From assembly GCA_944470555.2 (NCBI GenBank), contig OX104130.1, positions 55,523,491-55,587,490 of the forward strand: a DNA stretch of 64,000 nt. Direction: 5' to 3'. Both the position numbers and the translations under genes were made by a program. The notes beneath the pieces are model-generated. The model saw only the letters and a list, made by a program, of their open reading frames with translations, did no database searches and was not told the DNA's origin. This DNA is from Heterobilharzia americana. Lineage: Eukaryota; Platyhelminthes; Trematoda; Strigeidida; Schistosomatidae. Shown piece by piece: positions 14,305 through 25,942 of the stretch (position 1 is the stretch's first letter; every line of letters begins with the position of its first letter).

Positions 14305-14395
14305 ATGGTGGCTAGAAGAGGGATTCAGCTGACGAGTTTTAAGTAGATCGAAACGCACGTTTTGGACTCATCTGCTATTTGGCACCAAGGAAACG
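14305..14395 (-). repeat. SM-alpha-like SINE fragment, rearranged hammerhead
   Basis: The tail 'tctagccaccatcaac' reads on the minus strand (14310-14330). Next to it, 'ctgacgag' and 'cgaaacg' read on the plus strand, while 'gatgagtcc' reads on the minus strand. The core region is therefore an imperfect palindrome of hammerhead blocks. No complete ribozyme can be drawn. Confidence 0.45.
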
Positions 14396-15300
14396 ATAAC
14401 GAAGCTATTCTTAGGGCAATAGCTGGGAATCTCCACAGAAGTCTATATGCCAGCACAGATTGTCTCATGACTGTTGAAGCTATCGTCTTTCAACCAGTTT
14501 ACAACTTTTTGACCACATGATCATGCCTTTTAGCCTTAATGGTCAGCCTTACGCAAGTGCAAAGAAAATATTAAAGGGATCCTTTCTAATTAGAGTACGG
14601 AATAAATGTACTGCGTTTAGTTGTTTAACAGGGAATACATTTTATTTCCCAATTTACTGGTAGTAAATGAAGCATTTATGCAGAATAAAGGTAGTTAGGA
14701 AAAAGTAATGCATGCTGAATTAGAAATACCAACTTTTAAAATGTGTTCGTGTGAGCATAATCAGACCGGTCTACTCAATCAGTGACAGAAGTTGTGAATT
14801 AACTGAACTAATAGGTGATAAAAGAGTTGTAAGAAGTATGTTTTCATTCATTCTAGAGCTTAATATCTAGTTAGTTTTAACTCACTGCCCACACCGTTTT
14901 ATATGAACTGTACCAACGACGGGATTTCGTTACAATGGTTGGACAGAAATGAGAAATAAGCCAACCTTGTCATGATTAGAAACTCTGAGTGAATGTGCGT
15001 ATATGAATTGACAAGACAGTATTCATTGCCGATTTCTGTAGCAGACCTATGGCTTCTTAACCTGTGCACTTGACTTTAAACCAGTGGGTTATGCATCTGA
15101 ACTCTCATCAGCCTACCTAGATCTAGAAAACCAAATGGTAACCAATGAAAATGTAATAGATCTGATAAACAGATTGCAAGTGGTACTGAGTTGATGTCAA
15201 GTTTCATAGTGTCATAATTCAGCTCTAGAATGGAATGACAACCTGAACAGCTTAATCTATTGTTACTGCCTGAATATTCATAACATTATTTTTCCTGGTG
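14396..15300. other. Intergenic, no recognisable feature
   Basis: About 0.9 kb of AT-rich sequence without supportable genes or repeats. Confidence 0.4.
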
Positions 15301-15384
15301 ATGGCTAACAGTGAAATCGATCAATTTGATGCGTAATAACAGCTTTGAATTGGAAGCATCAGGATGTAATAACTGATAATTATC

Positions 15385-15545
15385 CCATAAGAGGTGGATT
15401 CCCAGCCTCAGTGACCTAATCGATAACGCTCTGACTTTCTCAGCGATGGGTGCTGACTTCGCTTCTCAGTAGAATCCTTATCACTCATTGGGTGCAAGTA
15501 CATCTAGCTTATGAGTCACTGATAGGAGGAAACGTGTTTCTTTTA
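15385..15545 (+). repeat. SM-alpha-like SINE with decayed hammerhead motif
   Basis: Order of blocks: tRNA-like head (about 15395-15470), 'gtacatctag', 'cttatgagtc', 'ggaggaaacg', and the family tail 'aactactagccaccatg'. In the core CUGANGA the G5 position is T, so the ribozyme fold should be dead. A further tail-like piece in the opposite sense ('gatggctaacagtg') lies at about 15305-15320. Confidence 0.55.
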
Positions 15546-17390
15546 TCCAACTACTAGCCACCATGTAGTAAATTATAACACAACAGAATGGTTTTACTCT
15601 GTTTTCCCAGTTACCTCTCCTTAGTATAACCGACATCTGATTCTGTTACCATTTAAATGAACTGTCTTGGCTGGCTGAAATAAAAATAACCCTGAATATA
15701 TTGATGCGCAGTCATTCCGTTGCATATTTAAAATATGTATAGTTTGCCTGTCGAACTAAAAAAATTTTGATTGATGGATTGAAGATAATAATCAAATCAT
15801 ATTACATTTGTTTGTTGCATTTCTAATGAATCGAAATAAGTGAAACGAATCTGGTGAGTGTGGTTATTATCATTAGTGTAACAATTGATTATTGATTTAA
15901 GTAATTGCTTATCAAGGTCGCAGAGGTCAAGATATGACTAGATTAATGTCGTCTATTTCTTTGGTAGTCATATTTGATGCATGCTGAAATTTACTGAAAC
16001 GTCGTGCCTATTGGTTGGTAGCTAGAAATTGATAACATTTGTTAACTAACTCTCAGCATGCAGTGAAAGCGGTTTAATTCTGCTTCCGGATTATTTTCTT
16101 GAGAAACTCATTTGTGGCTTAAGTGTGGTGAAATACACTAGAAGAAATGAGTTATGAAGATGAGCAGTGTTGACTAATGCGACTTTCTCTCGTTATGCAG
16201 ACATACAGATACCTACTGTTGCATTTGTCTGGTTTACATTAAGCAGAACTTAGAAACTAGTGTCTGCATAAGTTGCAAACTAGGGACTGCTTCTTGTCTT
16301 TGATCTACACCTAAGCTGATTAGTCTTTATCATGGGTTCGTATTTTATCGGAAACTTTTATTCTGGCTGAAATTGCAGCAGAAAAACCTAAGGTCACCCA
16401 CTAATGCATTTGTAATGTATGCGTACGTTACCTTACACTAAAGCTTTGAGTAATACAGTGGCCTTTTGCTGTTCATATACTGTGCGACTGTGAATAGCTA
16501 ACTGTTGAGAATTTAGTTCGGTTGCCTAATATGTCTGAACTTCTGTGTCAGTGCATGTGCGATGATACATCTCAAAGTGGCTAAGTCAAAATCTCACCTA
16601 CCACTATCAAATATGATTAGAGGATGCAGTTTAGAGAGTGTTACACCTTGAAGATAGAATTCTAATTATGTCGTTTGAGAGAACGATGGTTTGGATGGAT
16701 AAGACAGAAATGAAGAATTCTCCAGAATAGTCTCGGATGTTCGCATTTCTGTAAACAGCTTTTTTGGAAACTGATCCTAGTATCCGCTTAAGCAAGCCTC
16801 ACAGAAAACTGTAGTTACCCATTGACTTCCTTCATGGTCGTGGGATCCTTGCTATCCTTCAGACATCGAAAGAGTTCAGGTTGATCATACAGAACCAATC
16901 CGATCGCTAGCACATTGCGCCTCCTCGCACGTTACATCAATTTCACTCTTAAAATTCTGATTTCCCATCACATTCATTAATTTCTTTGGACACATTACAT
17001 CAGTTGACTCAATAACTTAATATCGCTTCGTTCTTGATAAGTCTGCTTCTCATCACTACTTAAAGAACTACGTAATTCTTTTTCTGATTCCCCGATTCAT
17101 TACCAAGAATGAATTCTTTGCAAAGGTATGTCTTATGAAACATTCTTTTTACGTGGCCATGCAAATATGATATTTATGTAAGATTATACAACTTGAGGAT
17201 AATGCTGAAAAGAGTGGCTCTTCGCTGAATGTCTTTCATTTTATAACATTATTAGGATTTTTAAAGTAAGAAATATAATTCACCTAAGAAGACTTATTGT
17301 TCGATGAACCATTTCCATAAACTGTACATCTGCATTTATAGCTACTACAGTAGTTTATACCTGGTACATCCTGGAATTAGTTATTAACCA
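15546..17390. other. Intergenic, no recognisable gene
   Basis: About 1.8 kb of AT-rich sequence with no long frames. I looked for splice-flanked coding segments and LINE motifs and saw none that I would defend. Confidence 0.35.
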
Positions 17391-17700
17391 TTATTATTAT
17401 TACTATTATTTGTCCCTTGGGTTCCTAGTGAAACATAGGGCTTCAGTAGCACGTCTCCACTCCACTCTGTTCTCTGAAATCTTTTGAACCTGGTTCCACG
17501 ACAGCCCACAAGCTCTCATTTCCTCCTCAGACGATCTCCTCCACGTCACCCTTGGACGCCCAACTCGTTGCTTCCTATCGGGGTTCCACTCGACGACCTG
17601 GCATGGCGCGTGATGTCCCCAGTTGGCCTTCTCAGTGCATGCCCAATCCATCTCCATTTCCTTCTGCATATTTGTTGAGCGATAGGTTCTTGGCCAGAAA
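17391..17700 (-). mobile_element. RTE-clade LINE copy C, 3'-end fragment
   Basis: A 5'-truncated insertion. On the minus strand it encodes the C-terminus of the RTE polyprotein in a single frame: VGRPRVTWRRSSEEEMRACG, then LSWNQVQKISENRVEWRRAT. It ends in an A+T-rich (ATA)n-type tail at 17391-17410. This C-terminal Trp/Arg-rich block is the signature ending of RTE-clade ORF2. Copies truncated at the 5' end are the normal product of target-primed reverse transcription. The best frame is 17406-17669. Confidence 0.9.
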
Positions 17701-17954
17701 AGGTTTCTTCATTGCTTTAGACAATCAATTCTTCAGTGCCTTTGTCATTGTATTCTCTTTAAAGTGAGTACCTATAAAATTGTTTTCATTAAGACCATAA
17801 GGTTTTGTTCTTGGCATTGTTTAAGCTTCGTATTCTTGCCAGTGAATCTTGAAGTAAAGTAATGGTCAGTAAGAACTCATCTAAGTACATTCAACTCCTC
17901 ATTTATTGCACCATCTGAAGAAACTCTTCTGGTCCTGATTTCCCGTTTTGAATT

Positions 17955-18560
17955 TTTTTTAAGCTTTTGGCCACAAGCTAGATGAGATTTTTTCTGTGGG
18001 ATACGAACAATAAAGAGGAACAAATTCTTTTGCATACGATTCAAAAACAGCGGACTTTGTATCTAATCACTTTATTCCAGACAATATGTATGATAAAGTA
18101 TGGAATTCTCAGCAAAGTCACTCCCAGAACAAGATTTTCAGACGAAATGGTTTTGCGTTTGATGTTAATAATAGCTTTATTCAAGACAGTAATGTGGAAC
18201 AGCCAGCTGGTATTAGATTAACGTCCGGTCTAGAATGAAGAATCAACAGGAATGTAAGCATAAGTTTGTGGTGGTGGTTTGTACAACCAGTACAAGACTC
18301 CGCAACTCAAGCTAAGTATTCGAGGGATGGAAATATGACGTACTTCTGCACACTGGAAAGTCATCTTTCATATAAACGGGGCAATTCTTCTCTGTTTTGT
18401 TACTAACTTGAGAAAAGGCGAGTTGAAAACATTTTAAAATTGCGTCAGAGTGCATAATACGTTTAGTGAACATATTTAAATAATTAAAACAATGTGAAAA
18501 GAAAGTGCCTGATATATATTTTTGATGTAAATTTGGTAACCCGAGTTTCAAGCAGGCTGC
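17955..18560 (+). repeat. Unclassified dispersed repeat, copy 3
   Basis: The most complete copy of the three. It contains 'atcactttattccagacaat' near 18065, 'cagccagctggtattag' near 18200, 'ttgaaaacattttaaaa' near 18420 and 'cccgagtttcaagcaggctg' near 18540. Plus-strand (17982-18221) and minus-strand (18312-18551) frames have no domain that I recognise. Roughly 600 bp between its first and last shared blocks. Confidence 0.5.
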
Positions 18561-19719
18561 CGTAAATATATATGTTAATTTATACAGACAGCTTATGGCT
18601 GCATATTATTCTACAGACAGTATACTTTGATGAAAAGTGATCAATAAAGAGAAAAGATGCATTCCTTATAAGTACATTTTTCATTTAACTTAATCAGGAG
18701 CAAAATATAAAGAGATACCATGTGACTAACAGCTCTTATCATATCTTTCCGTATTATATATTCCTTCTTCCTCTTTAACACACGATGAAAAGCTGCACTT
18801 AAGATAAGAATATTAGTTGGAACACAAAAAATTGAGGCAGAGAAACAATATAGGAAGTGAAAAGTTTATGCACAACTAAAATTTCTAAAATAGTTTTCTA
18901 AAGATGATTTTAGCATTGTACAAAGCCAGTAATTAGACTTGAGTTATTTTGTAGTCTGGATTAGTGATGTTCGGATTATTGATTTTATAGTGTATGAAGT
19001 AAATTTCAAGATATTATTTGAAACCAAGTCTCAACTACTTCATGTCCAATGATTCTTGTGGGTTACGATCAAGTGCATGTGAGTGAAAGCTCTTCATATT
19101 TGATGTTACTAGGTTTCTAGTCCTATCTACTTATACAAATTCAAATCCTTAACCTTCACGCTATCAAGCCTTATAAATGGACACACTAAACTCAACTACT
19201 AACTGCTTGTCATCCTGTATACTTCAGTTACTAAAGGTTTTGTTGATTTGTCTTGTAAAGCAGTGATAATTATTTATCTCTTCCTCAAGGCTGTAGCTGG
19301 GTCTTTTCATTCCGATCTAAATGAAGCGCAATGGAAAGGAGCAAAGGGTGAATAATTGTTGAACAGAATATATGAGATAACCTCAAGATCATCCTACGGA
19401 TAACTGAAGGGAATCATGAAGCTAACCAACTATTCGTTCAACCTACATCCTCATCGTCATACCTTAAAATCAATTATCTGAACAAAACTATCTCGAATAG
19501 TCTAATGAAAAGATACTTCAAAGGGACGTGAATCACATAAAAAAGGGAGCTGATGGATGGACTATAAGACCACATGGGATAATTTTGGTTGGTTGAGACT
19601 GAGGAAAATCACTGACTTAATTAATTTCAGATATATACGGTGAGTGTCGAAATTCTTTGAATATGATAGTCAATGTTTTTATTTCTGATTCTATTAAGAC
19701 ATACCCTTCCTCCAAGTGT
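18561..19719. other. Intergenic, no recognisable gene
   Basis: About 1.15 kb of AT-rich spacer. A short plus-strand frame at 19657 runs into RTE copy D and is not a gene. Confidence 0.4.
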
Positions 19720-20434
19720 GTTGGAAATGCCTTTCTTACGCGCCAAGTCTCTCAATCATCACATAGAAGCACTGACTCGACGTTGGTGTTGAAAATCCGG
19801 ATATTGTTCCACATGCTGAGTGCAGTAGATCTCCACACTGGTTTCAGGCTAATGAACGCCTGTCCTGCTTTTCCAGGCCTGACTTAGACGTCCTCGTCAG
19901 TGGCGCTGCCTGTAGTTGAAACAGTGCTTCCTAGGTAGGTGAAGGAGGCTACTTCCTTTAAGTTTCTCCCGCTGATGGTGATTGGAGCTTGTTGTTGTTG
20001 GTGGTGGCGGTGGTGGTGTTGGTTAAGTATCTGCATCACCTCTGTCTTCTCTATATTCACTTGAAGTCCCGTCTGAGCTGCCTCTTCTGCCAACTTGTTT
20101 GCTTTCGCCTGTAGATCTTCAAGTTTATGCGACATCAGACACAAGTCATCGGCGAAATCCACATCTTCTAGGTTCTTTTCCGCAGTCCAGCTAGCGTATC
20201 CCCCTCTTGTCACAGCTCCCCACTGTTTGCTGCATGATCCAGTCGACCACAATCAGAAATATCATGGGGGATAGTAGGCAACCTTGTTTCACTCCTATCT
20301 TCACTTCAAAAGCATCACTGAGCTTCTCATTGTGAATTACTTGGCCGGCATGTGGCATCTTCATATAGTTGTTGAATGAGGCTGATGAAGGTTCGCGGTA
20401 TTCCGTAGTATTGAAGCAGTTTTCAAATTACTTC

Positions 20435-21025
20435 TTAGTCGACGCTGTCAAAGGCCTTCTCAAAGTCGATAAAGTTGAGGTAGAGAGTTGACTGCCATTC
20501 AATACTCTGTTCTATGATGATGTGTAGTGTAGCGTTGCAATTTGGTCTGCACATGATCTGTACTTTCTGAAGCCTACCTGTTCCGGTCGTAATTTTGAAT
20601 CCAGTGCATCCTTTAGCCTCTCCAGGATGATGCGGCTTAATATTTTGCTTGCTTTGGGTGGACAGGAGAGTGATTCCTCGCCAGTTATTGCAAACACTGA
20701 GGTCTCCCTTCTTCGGCAGTTTGACAAGGTAACCCCTCTTCCAATCGCCAGGTACCTTCTCTTCCTTCCACACCTTCTGCAATAGTGGTGTGAGCATGTC
20801 GGCTGTTGTCTCTGCGTCTGTTCTCAGTGCTTGTGGCGGGATTCCATCTGGTCCTGCTGCCTTCCCACATTTCAGTAGCTTTATGGCGTTCAGGACTTCC
20901 ATTTTTGTTGGAGGATTTATGTTCACTTGTAGTTCAGTAGCAGTGCTGCAGGTGGTATTTGTGGACGAAGTCCAGGTGGTGCTGGTGGTGGCCGATTCTA
21001 GAGCTTCTTGAAGTGGTCGGCCCAT
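20435..21025 (-). pseudogene. Reverse transcriptase domain of RTE copy D
   Basis: A 196-codon minus-strand frame with RT fingers and palm blocks: LLKCGKAAGPDGIPPQAL near residue 48, GDWKRGYLVKLPKKGDLSVC near residue 95 and NWRGITLLS near residue 117. A frameshift region (KQNIKPHHPGEAKG) follows, and it ends at FIDFEKAFDSVD, the A motif, where a TAA replaces the expected next codon. The FADD catalytic box lies in a separate frame at 19884-20252 (VDFADDLCLMSHKLEDLQAK). A complete RT would therefore need at least two repairs, and this copy is dead. Confidence 0.85.
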
Positions 21026-21533
21026 TGTTTCTCTTCTTTCGTAATTAAATTTCCGTCATCATCTCTTACTGGCTTCGTCTGTGTTGATCTCTTCCCAGAT
21101 AGCAACCTGGTTATTTGATACAATGTCGTCAGGTCTCTCTTACCTGCAACCTGTTCTGCTTCACTTACCAGTGTTTCGTAGAAGTGTCTTTTGTCTTCGC
21201 GTGCACTCTTCTTCACTTCTTTGTCCAGTATAGTGTTTTATACATTGTGCTCAGTTCCTCTTGTCGTTGAGCATCGTTGCACTGGTTTATCTTCTGTTTC
21301 ACCATCCTCCTCTCCTCTATTAGCTTCCAGGTATCCGTCGAGATCCATTCGTTGTCTTCTTTCCTCTTCCTTCCTAATACTGTTGTGCAGGTTTCTTTCC
21401 ACGTAGCTTTCAAAGACTTCCAGTGTTCTTCCACACAGGTTTCTTCAGGGATGTTCCTCGATATCTCCTATTTTGTCTTGATGGCTGCCGTGAAGATCTC
21501 CTTTGTAGTTTCATCCTTCAGTTTCCGAGTGTT

Positions 21534-22396
21534 CTACTTGAACTGAGGTCTATCACCAGCTTCCTTGAAGGCTTTTAACTTGATTTGGAAGGTTCCTTGC
21601 ACTAGATAAAGAGTGGTGTGAGACCACATCTGCTTCTCCTCCTCCTCCTGATCTTGTGTCAAGTAGACTGCATCTCCATTTTCTTGAGATTGAGATAAAG
21701 TCGATCTGATTTTTAGTGTGTCCTGGTGTCTGGTGAAATCTATGTCGCTCGCTTTGTGGATATCCTTGTGCTTGAACACACTGCCTGACTCCAATCACCA
21801 AATCGTTGAATGCACAGAATTCTGCAAACAATTCTCCATTCTCGTTCATCACCTCACCGAGCACTTCTCGACCCATGGTTAGTTCTCTTCCTGTGTTGTC
21901 CCCTCTCAGTTTGGCATTCATGTCGCCCATTAGAATTTTGATGTGGCCAACTGGGGTGGAGTCTTGTCCAGTGTTCATTGCAGTTGTCTGTAGAATTCCC
22001 CCTTCTTCTCTTCATCTGCATTATTTGTAGGTGCATAGCATTGTATGATTGTGACCTTCCTTCCTTTTGAGTTGAACCTTGCTGTCATGATCCTGGAGGA
22101 GGAGATTGGTTCTCAGTGTATGAGAGAAAGCCTTCAATGCTGTTGGGGACATCATGGTAGCCACTCCAAAACCCTGTATGCTCGTTCTTGGTTGTCGTGT
22201 GGGTGACAATATTGGAGTAGATTATTGATTCTCCAGTTGACAGTTTCGAGAGTCCACCAATCCCATTCCATCTGCTTTCACAAATTCCTAGCACTTCAAT
22301 GTGATACCTTCTCATCTCGTTTGCAATCTGGGTTGCCTTGCTGGGTTCAAACATGGTGCGGACATTCCATGTCCCCATGTTTACTCTCGCTTTCAT
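21534..22396 (-). pseudogene. Endonuclease domain of RTE copy D
   Basis: Starting at 22396 the minus strand encodes the N-terminal endonuclease blocks TWNVRTM and GICESRWNG (residues about 8-45). The frame breaks near 22085, and another frame (21978-21553) carries KILMGDMNAKLRGDNTG, the GDMN metal-site block, and the VRQCVQAQG region. The block 'SHHSLSS' near 21620 stands where family members have a catalytic S.HH segment. Stops and shifts inactivate it. This is the best preserved endonuclease in the window, and the other copies can be compared with it. Confidence 0.8.
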
Positions 22397-22648
22397 CGAG
22401 GGAGAGAAGACACATCGGCCTGGTCAATTGGCTTCCTGTGGGCTTTCACCAACTGGCGTCATTTCGTCTCTCCAATTCCAGCGAGGAATAATTTTGTTTT
22501 TATTTTTTATATTTTGTTTGTGCTTTGAAGTTTCTCTAGCAATTGGATTGGTTTTATGGGGTAGGGTTGGTAGCCCTATGCCCAACCTTCCCTCTTTATG
22601 AGGGCTTAGGACGGGCTAGTAACTAGTGGACTAGTTAACCAGTCGAGG

Positions 22649-23989
22649 TTCTGTATCATTTTAATCACTTTTTATCAGAATTAATAATTTACGATATAGA
22701 TTTGTCAATGTCTGTCTATGAATTTTTGACACTAATCATTAAATCAATAAGGAATGGTTGAAAATATTCAAATTATTCAATACAATTTTAAAATAAATAA
22801 ATAAATAAGACGGTATTTTGTATATCTAGTCAATAAACAAATAATATCAGTTAAATCATTCTGTCTAGTATGCATGCTTACCGGTCGCTAACGACCCATT
22901 TGTATTTAATAGGTGAAAATTTTCAAATTAACGCAAACAATTGGCTGTAGTTTATTTCATGCTCAAAAGAAGTACACCTCAATGGTCTATGAAAGAACAA
23001 GTAATATATGAACAGTCTCATGATGAAGTGATGTCAGGGAGAACCACTACAAACCGACTTACAGTAGTTAACTGTTGGAATGTAGTAGATTACTCATCTT
23101 TGCAATCAATAGAGGCAGTACATAATAACAATGTAGAAAATTAAAAAAAACTGTATCTCCAGATTGAAATAATTGTTAGATATGTGTAGCTGATCAGAAG
23201 GATGCTTCTGAGTAGCGTGCGCACTTGTTAGCTCTTATTTATGAGCAACACTCTTGAAAATTTGTCTTACGGTCAAAGACTTGACAAGACACTCAACACT
23301 GAAATCCTGTAAGATCGAACACATATATTAACTACCATTCAGAGATTAATCCATAGGTGAACAACAGACTTGAAAGGCGTCATTTGTAATGTGAATAAAT
23401 CTTCAAAACCAAGTGGTGTAAGTATGAGCACGAGTTCTCTAAGTCTTGTAGATATGTAGTGCTAGTAATTGTCAACAAACGGGATGCTTCATTTCAGAGC
23501 TTCTTATTCACTACCTACAGTTATCGAATACAAAATAAATTGCAAAGCAATATTGTGTCACAGCTCGGCGGCAACATTTTTTACACTTGATTATTGTATA
23601 TTGCAAGAAGGCTATGTTAGTTACCGTCCAGTGATCAGCTTGTGAAGACAAGACGTACGACAAAAAGATAGAATTATGACATACACAACTGCTACAGTAG
23701 TCAGTTACCTTAATCAAAACCAATAGCATCATTCACAGATTCCAAATTCCTCCATTTTTCTTCTAGTTCTTAGCATACTTCATAATAATGGTGAATATAA
23801 CCAAGGGTACATTCTGCCTTCACGAGTAATCTGGTTCTACTCAGTGTAGTGTTTGAGGATGTTATCTATTGTAGTATTACTGTTTGTATTATACCGTCGT
23901 TGATTGGACCGAATTGATCGTTCCCTATTAGCATATGGGCTCCTTTGCGGATCCCTTGATATTGCCTGTGTTTTAATTATGTGTAGTAA
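22649..23989. other. Intergenic, no recognisable gene
   Basis: AT-rich, with two short frames (22941-23144 plus, 23511-23732 minus) that have no recognisable domain or coding signal. Confidence 0.4.
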
Positions 23990-24150
23990 TGATGGTCTAG
24001 TGGAAAACGCTCTAGCGATTGAAGCGATCGGTCCCCAGTTCGTATCCTAGTGGGAACAATATCACTCACTAGGAGACAGGTACATCCAGCTGACGAGTCC
24101 CAAATAGGACGAAATGAGCTTCCTGGATTTCTCTGACAGCCACTATCCAT
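23990..24150 (+). repeat. SM-alpha-like SINE, tRNA-like head and hammerhead
   Basis: The head at 23993-24055 looks tRNA-derived: an A-box-like 'tggtctagtgg' and a B-box-like 'agttcgtatcc', spaced as in a tRNA. A hammerhead motif follows (24084-24128), then a tail related to 'ctggattccactgctagccacc'. This order is that of the SM-alpha type repeats of schistosomes, in which RNA polymerase III transcription yields a self-cleaving RNA. Confidence 0.75.
24084..24128 (+). ncRNA. Hammerhead ribozyme, type I layout, core intact
   Basis: Stem I strands ATCCAG (24084-24089) and CTGGAT (24123-24128) pair over 6 of 6 bases. The core CTGACGA (24090-24096) fits CUGANGA. Stem II is GTCC with GGAC around a six-base loop, and GAAA sits at 24111-24114. 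The expected cleavage is after C24122 (TTC). Stem III is reduced to 'tgagct', which pairs poorly, so activity as a monomer may be weak. The match to the schistosome hammerhead is strong. Confidence 0.8.
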
Positions 24151-24799
24151 CATTACTATATATGTTATCTGTTATGCTTAGATAAAATACTCTTAACATC
24201 TCCAAGGAAAACTATTCGCAGTTGTGGAAACTTAATTGGTTGCTTTCTGATGAATGTCTGTTGAGATACTGGGGAAACATCCAGTTGACCATTTGTATTT
24301 AATTCTATAAACTTACAGAAGGCTATATATGCTCTGAAATATAGTCGTTAAAAGTTGACAGTGAGAGGCGCGGTTGGCAAATATAATCTTTGAAACACCA
24401 GCGGTATTCACCATAATTAACTACTTATGGATGCTGAGATCAAGTGGGACCTTGAAAATGTCTTCAAAGCTGTGACCTTCTGGTGCTTACCAGACCAAAC
24501 AGTCCATGTTGGAAGATAAATCTAGATTCATGCCTGGTGGTTCAAACCCAGTGCACCGCTAAGACTGGTTTTGTCTAGGATCACCTGTTCTTGTCATAAA
24601 CAAGCTCGTTTCATTACCAAATCGATTGGATCCCGTTGAAAGAAACTAGCGATCTGTAGCCTGAAAGCTGCTTATAATTTCATGTAGAAAGTAGACAAAA
24701 CCATCGCCAATAAAAAATTGATAGTATCTAATGACATTTCTGCACTGTTCACCAGTATACCACTGTGAAAAAAATAGATATCAGCTATCAGCACTAGAA
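24151..24799. other. Intergenic, no recognisable feature
   Basis: Spacer between the hammerhead repeat and the Penelope-like element. Its right part could hold earlier RT sequence of that element, decayed beyond recognition. Confidence 0.35.
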
Positions 24800-25942
24800 C
24801 GAAATATCTATGCTCCAGAAACTCCCGTTATTGTGCAGCTTCAGGTTAAACAGACAAACTAGTAATGGAAAGCCCTTTGGAACGTTTTTCTGAAGATATA
24901 TTTATTGAAAACTTCGAAAGAATTACATTAATTTCGGCCATTATTCAAATTTCGAAAAATATTGCTTCGATCAGTTCTTTGGGTCCGATCCTTGCTGGCA
25001 TATTAATGGTCAATCTGGAGCAGACAAAGATGAAGCATGCAGTGAGCGGGTCCGAATTTCATGCCAGGTGTGCTAATGATAAATTGATCATTTTCAAAGA
25101 CCTTAATCATATTTCTCAACAATTTTCATCCTAATATAAAATTTTAAATGGAATATGAATAAAACGGTAAGTTTCATTTCCTAGATTTTTGTATTGAACG
25201 TGGTATAGATGGGCAAATTGAAAGATACATTCATAGGAAAGAAAATAATCAGAGTGAACCTCATTGGAACTTCCACAGTTTCTATCCAATGAGCTACAAA
25301 AGAAGGTTGGTTCGAACGCCATCCAACCATATGAGACAACTGTAGCCGGAAAAAGAAACTAAGGAGGTTTTACTTATTGCTAAAAATGATTGAGTGATAG
25401 CAATCATCAGCAGAACTTCAGTGATAAGTAAGAAAGTCTGATACTAAAAGAATGGTGAGCGGTATAACAGAGAAGAAGCCTGTCTTTCTACAATTCCCCT
25501 TCAAGGGTGGTGAAATTGCTGGTAGGATTAAGCGCAGACTGAATGCTACACAGAATAGAATGTATTTGCCTGCATAGTCTATCTTCTGATACCAGAAAGA
25601 TTGTTTGTTGTGGCAGTACAAAGTGGGGAAATTCCTACCTAGTATCACCTTCAGCTGTATTTGACAATATACATTCAAGTGTCAAAACGCATGCATTCCA
25701 AAAACTCAGAGGTGATTTCCATTCGCATTTCTCAATACATCCTCAGGAATCTAACATTTAAGAGTCCAGGTGTACTGAACAGTACCATTGTACGTCACCT
25801 CATTGATACTGGACACAACACTAAGAGCCTCAAATCTTTCAGACTGATCAACAAGTTAAAGAAATCAAGATTATTACGTTTTGAGGAGACAATAGTCATC
25901 AAAAGGCCTAAACCAACAGTGGTCTACCATGCATTGCGGTGA
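24800..25942 (+). pseudogene. Penelope-like element fragment (RT end plus GIY-YIG endonuclease)
   Basis: Penelope-like elements encode an RT followed by a GIY-YIG endonuclease. Here, in shifting plus-strand frames, I see 'MESPLERFSEDIFIENFER' at 24865 (RT block usually MGSPL.P..A.IFM..FE), 'ERYIHRKENN' and 'HWNFHSFYPMSYKRRLV' at 25220-25315 (the T.VYRKPT...F.S.HP..YK region), and 'QFPFKGGEIAGRIKRRLN' at 25490 (the LPF.G.......RL region). In one open frame at 25661-25942, 'STIVRHLIDTGHNTKSL' and 'RLLRFEETIVIKRPKPTVV' correspond to the S.I..HL..TGH and LR..EA..I end of the GIY-YIG domain. The RT FADD/YVDD box is missing and many stops occur, so it is inactive. Confidence 0.8.

Larger units (their letters stand above)
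19720..22648 (-). mobile_element. RTE-clade LINE copy D (SR2-like), 5' end complete, 3' end missing
   Basis: On the minus strand the family 5' end lies at 22648 and the endonuclease begins with MKARVNMGTWNVRTMFEPSK (22396). It is followed by LGICESRWNG, the linker, and RT blocks (GKAAGPDGIP, GDWKRGYLVKLPKKGD, NWRGITLLS, FIDFEKAFDSVD, VDFADDLCLMSH). Homology with copy G stops near 19720, so about 0.5 kb of 3' sequence, including the C-terminal Trp/Arg block and tail, is absent. Loss of the 3' end is not what LINE insertion gives and points to a later deletion. D and G are nearly identical where they overlap and share the same stop in the A motif region. Confidence 0.9.

Noticed and set aside
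20790..22601. Plus-strand frames over RTE copy D
   Set aside because: They are antisense shadows of the endonuclease and RT sequence on the minus strand. The same shadows recur over F and G.
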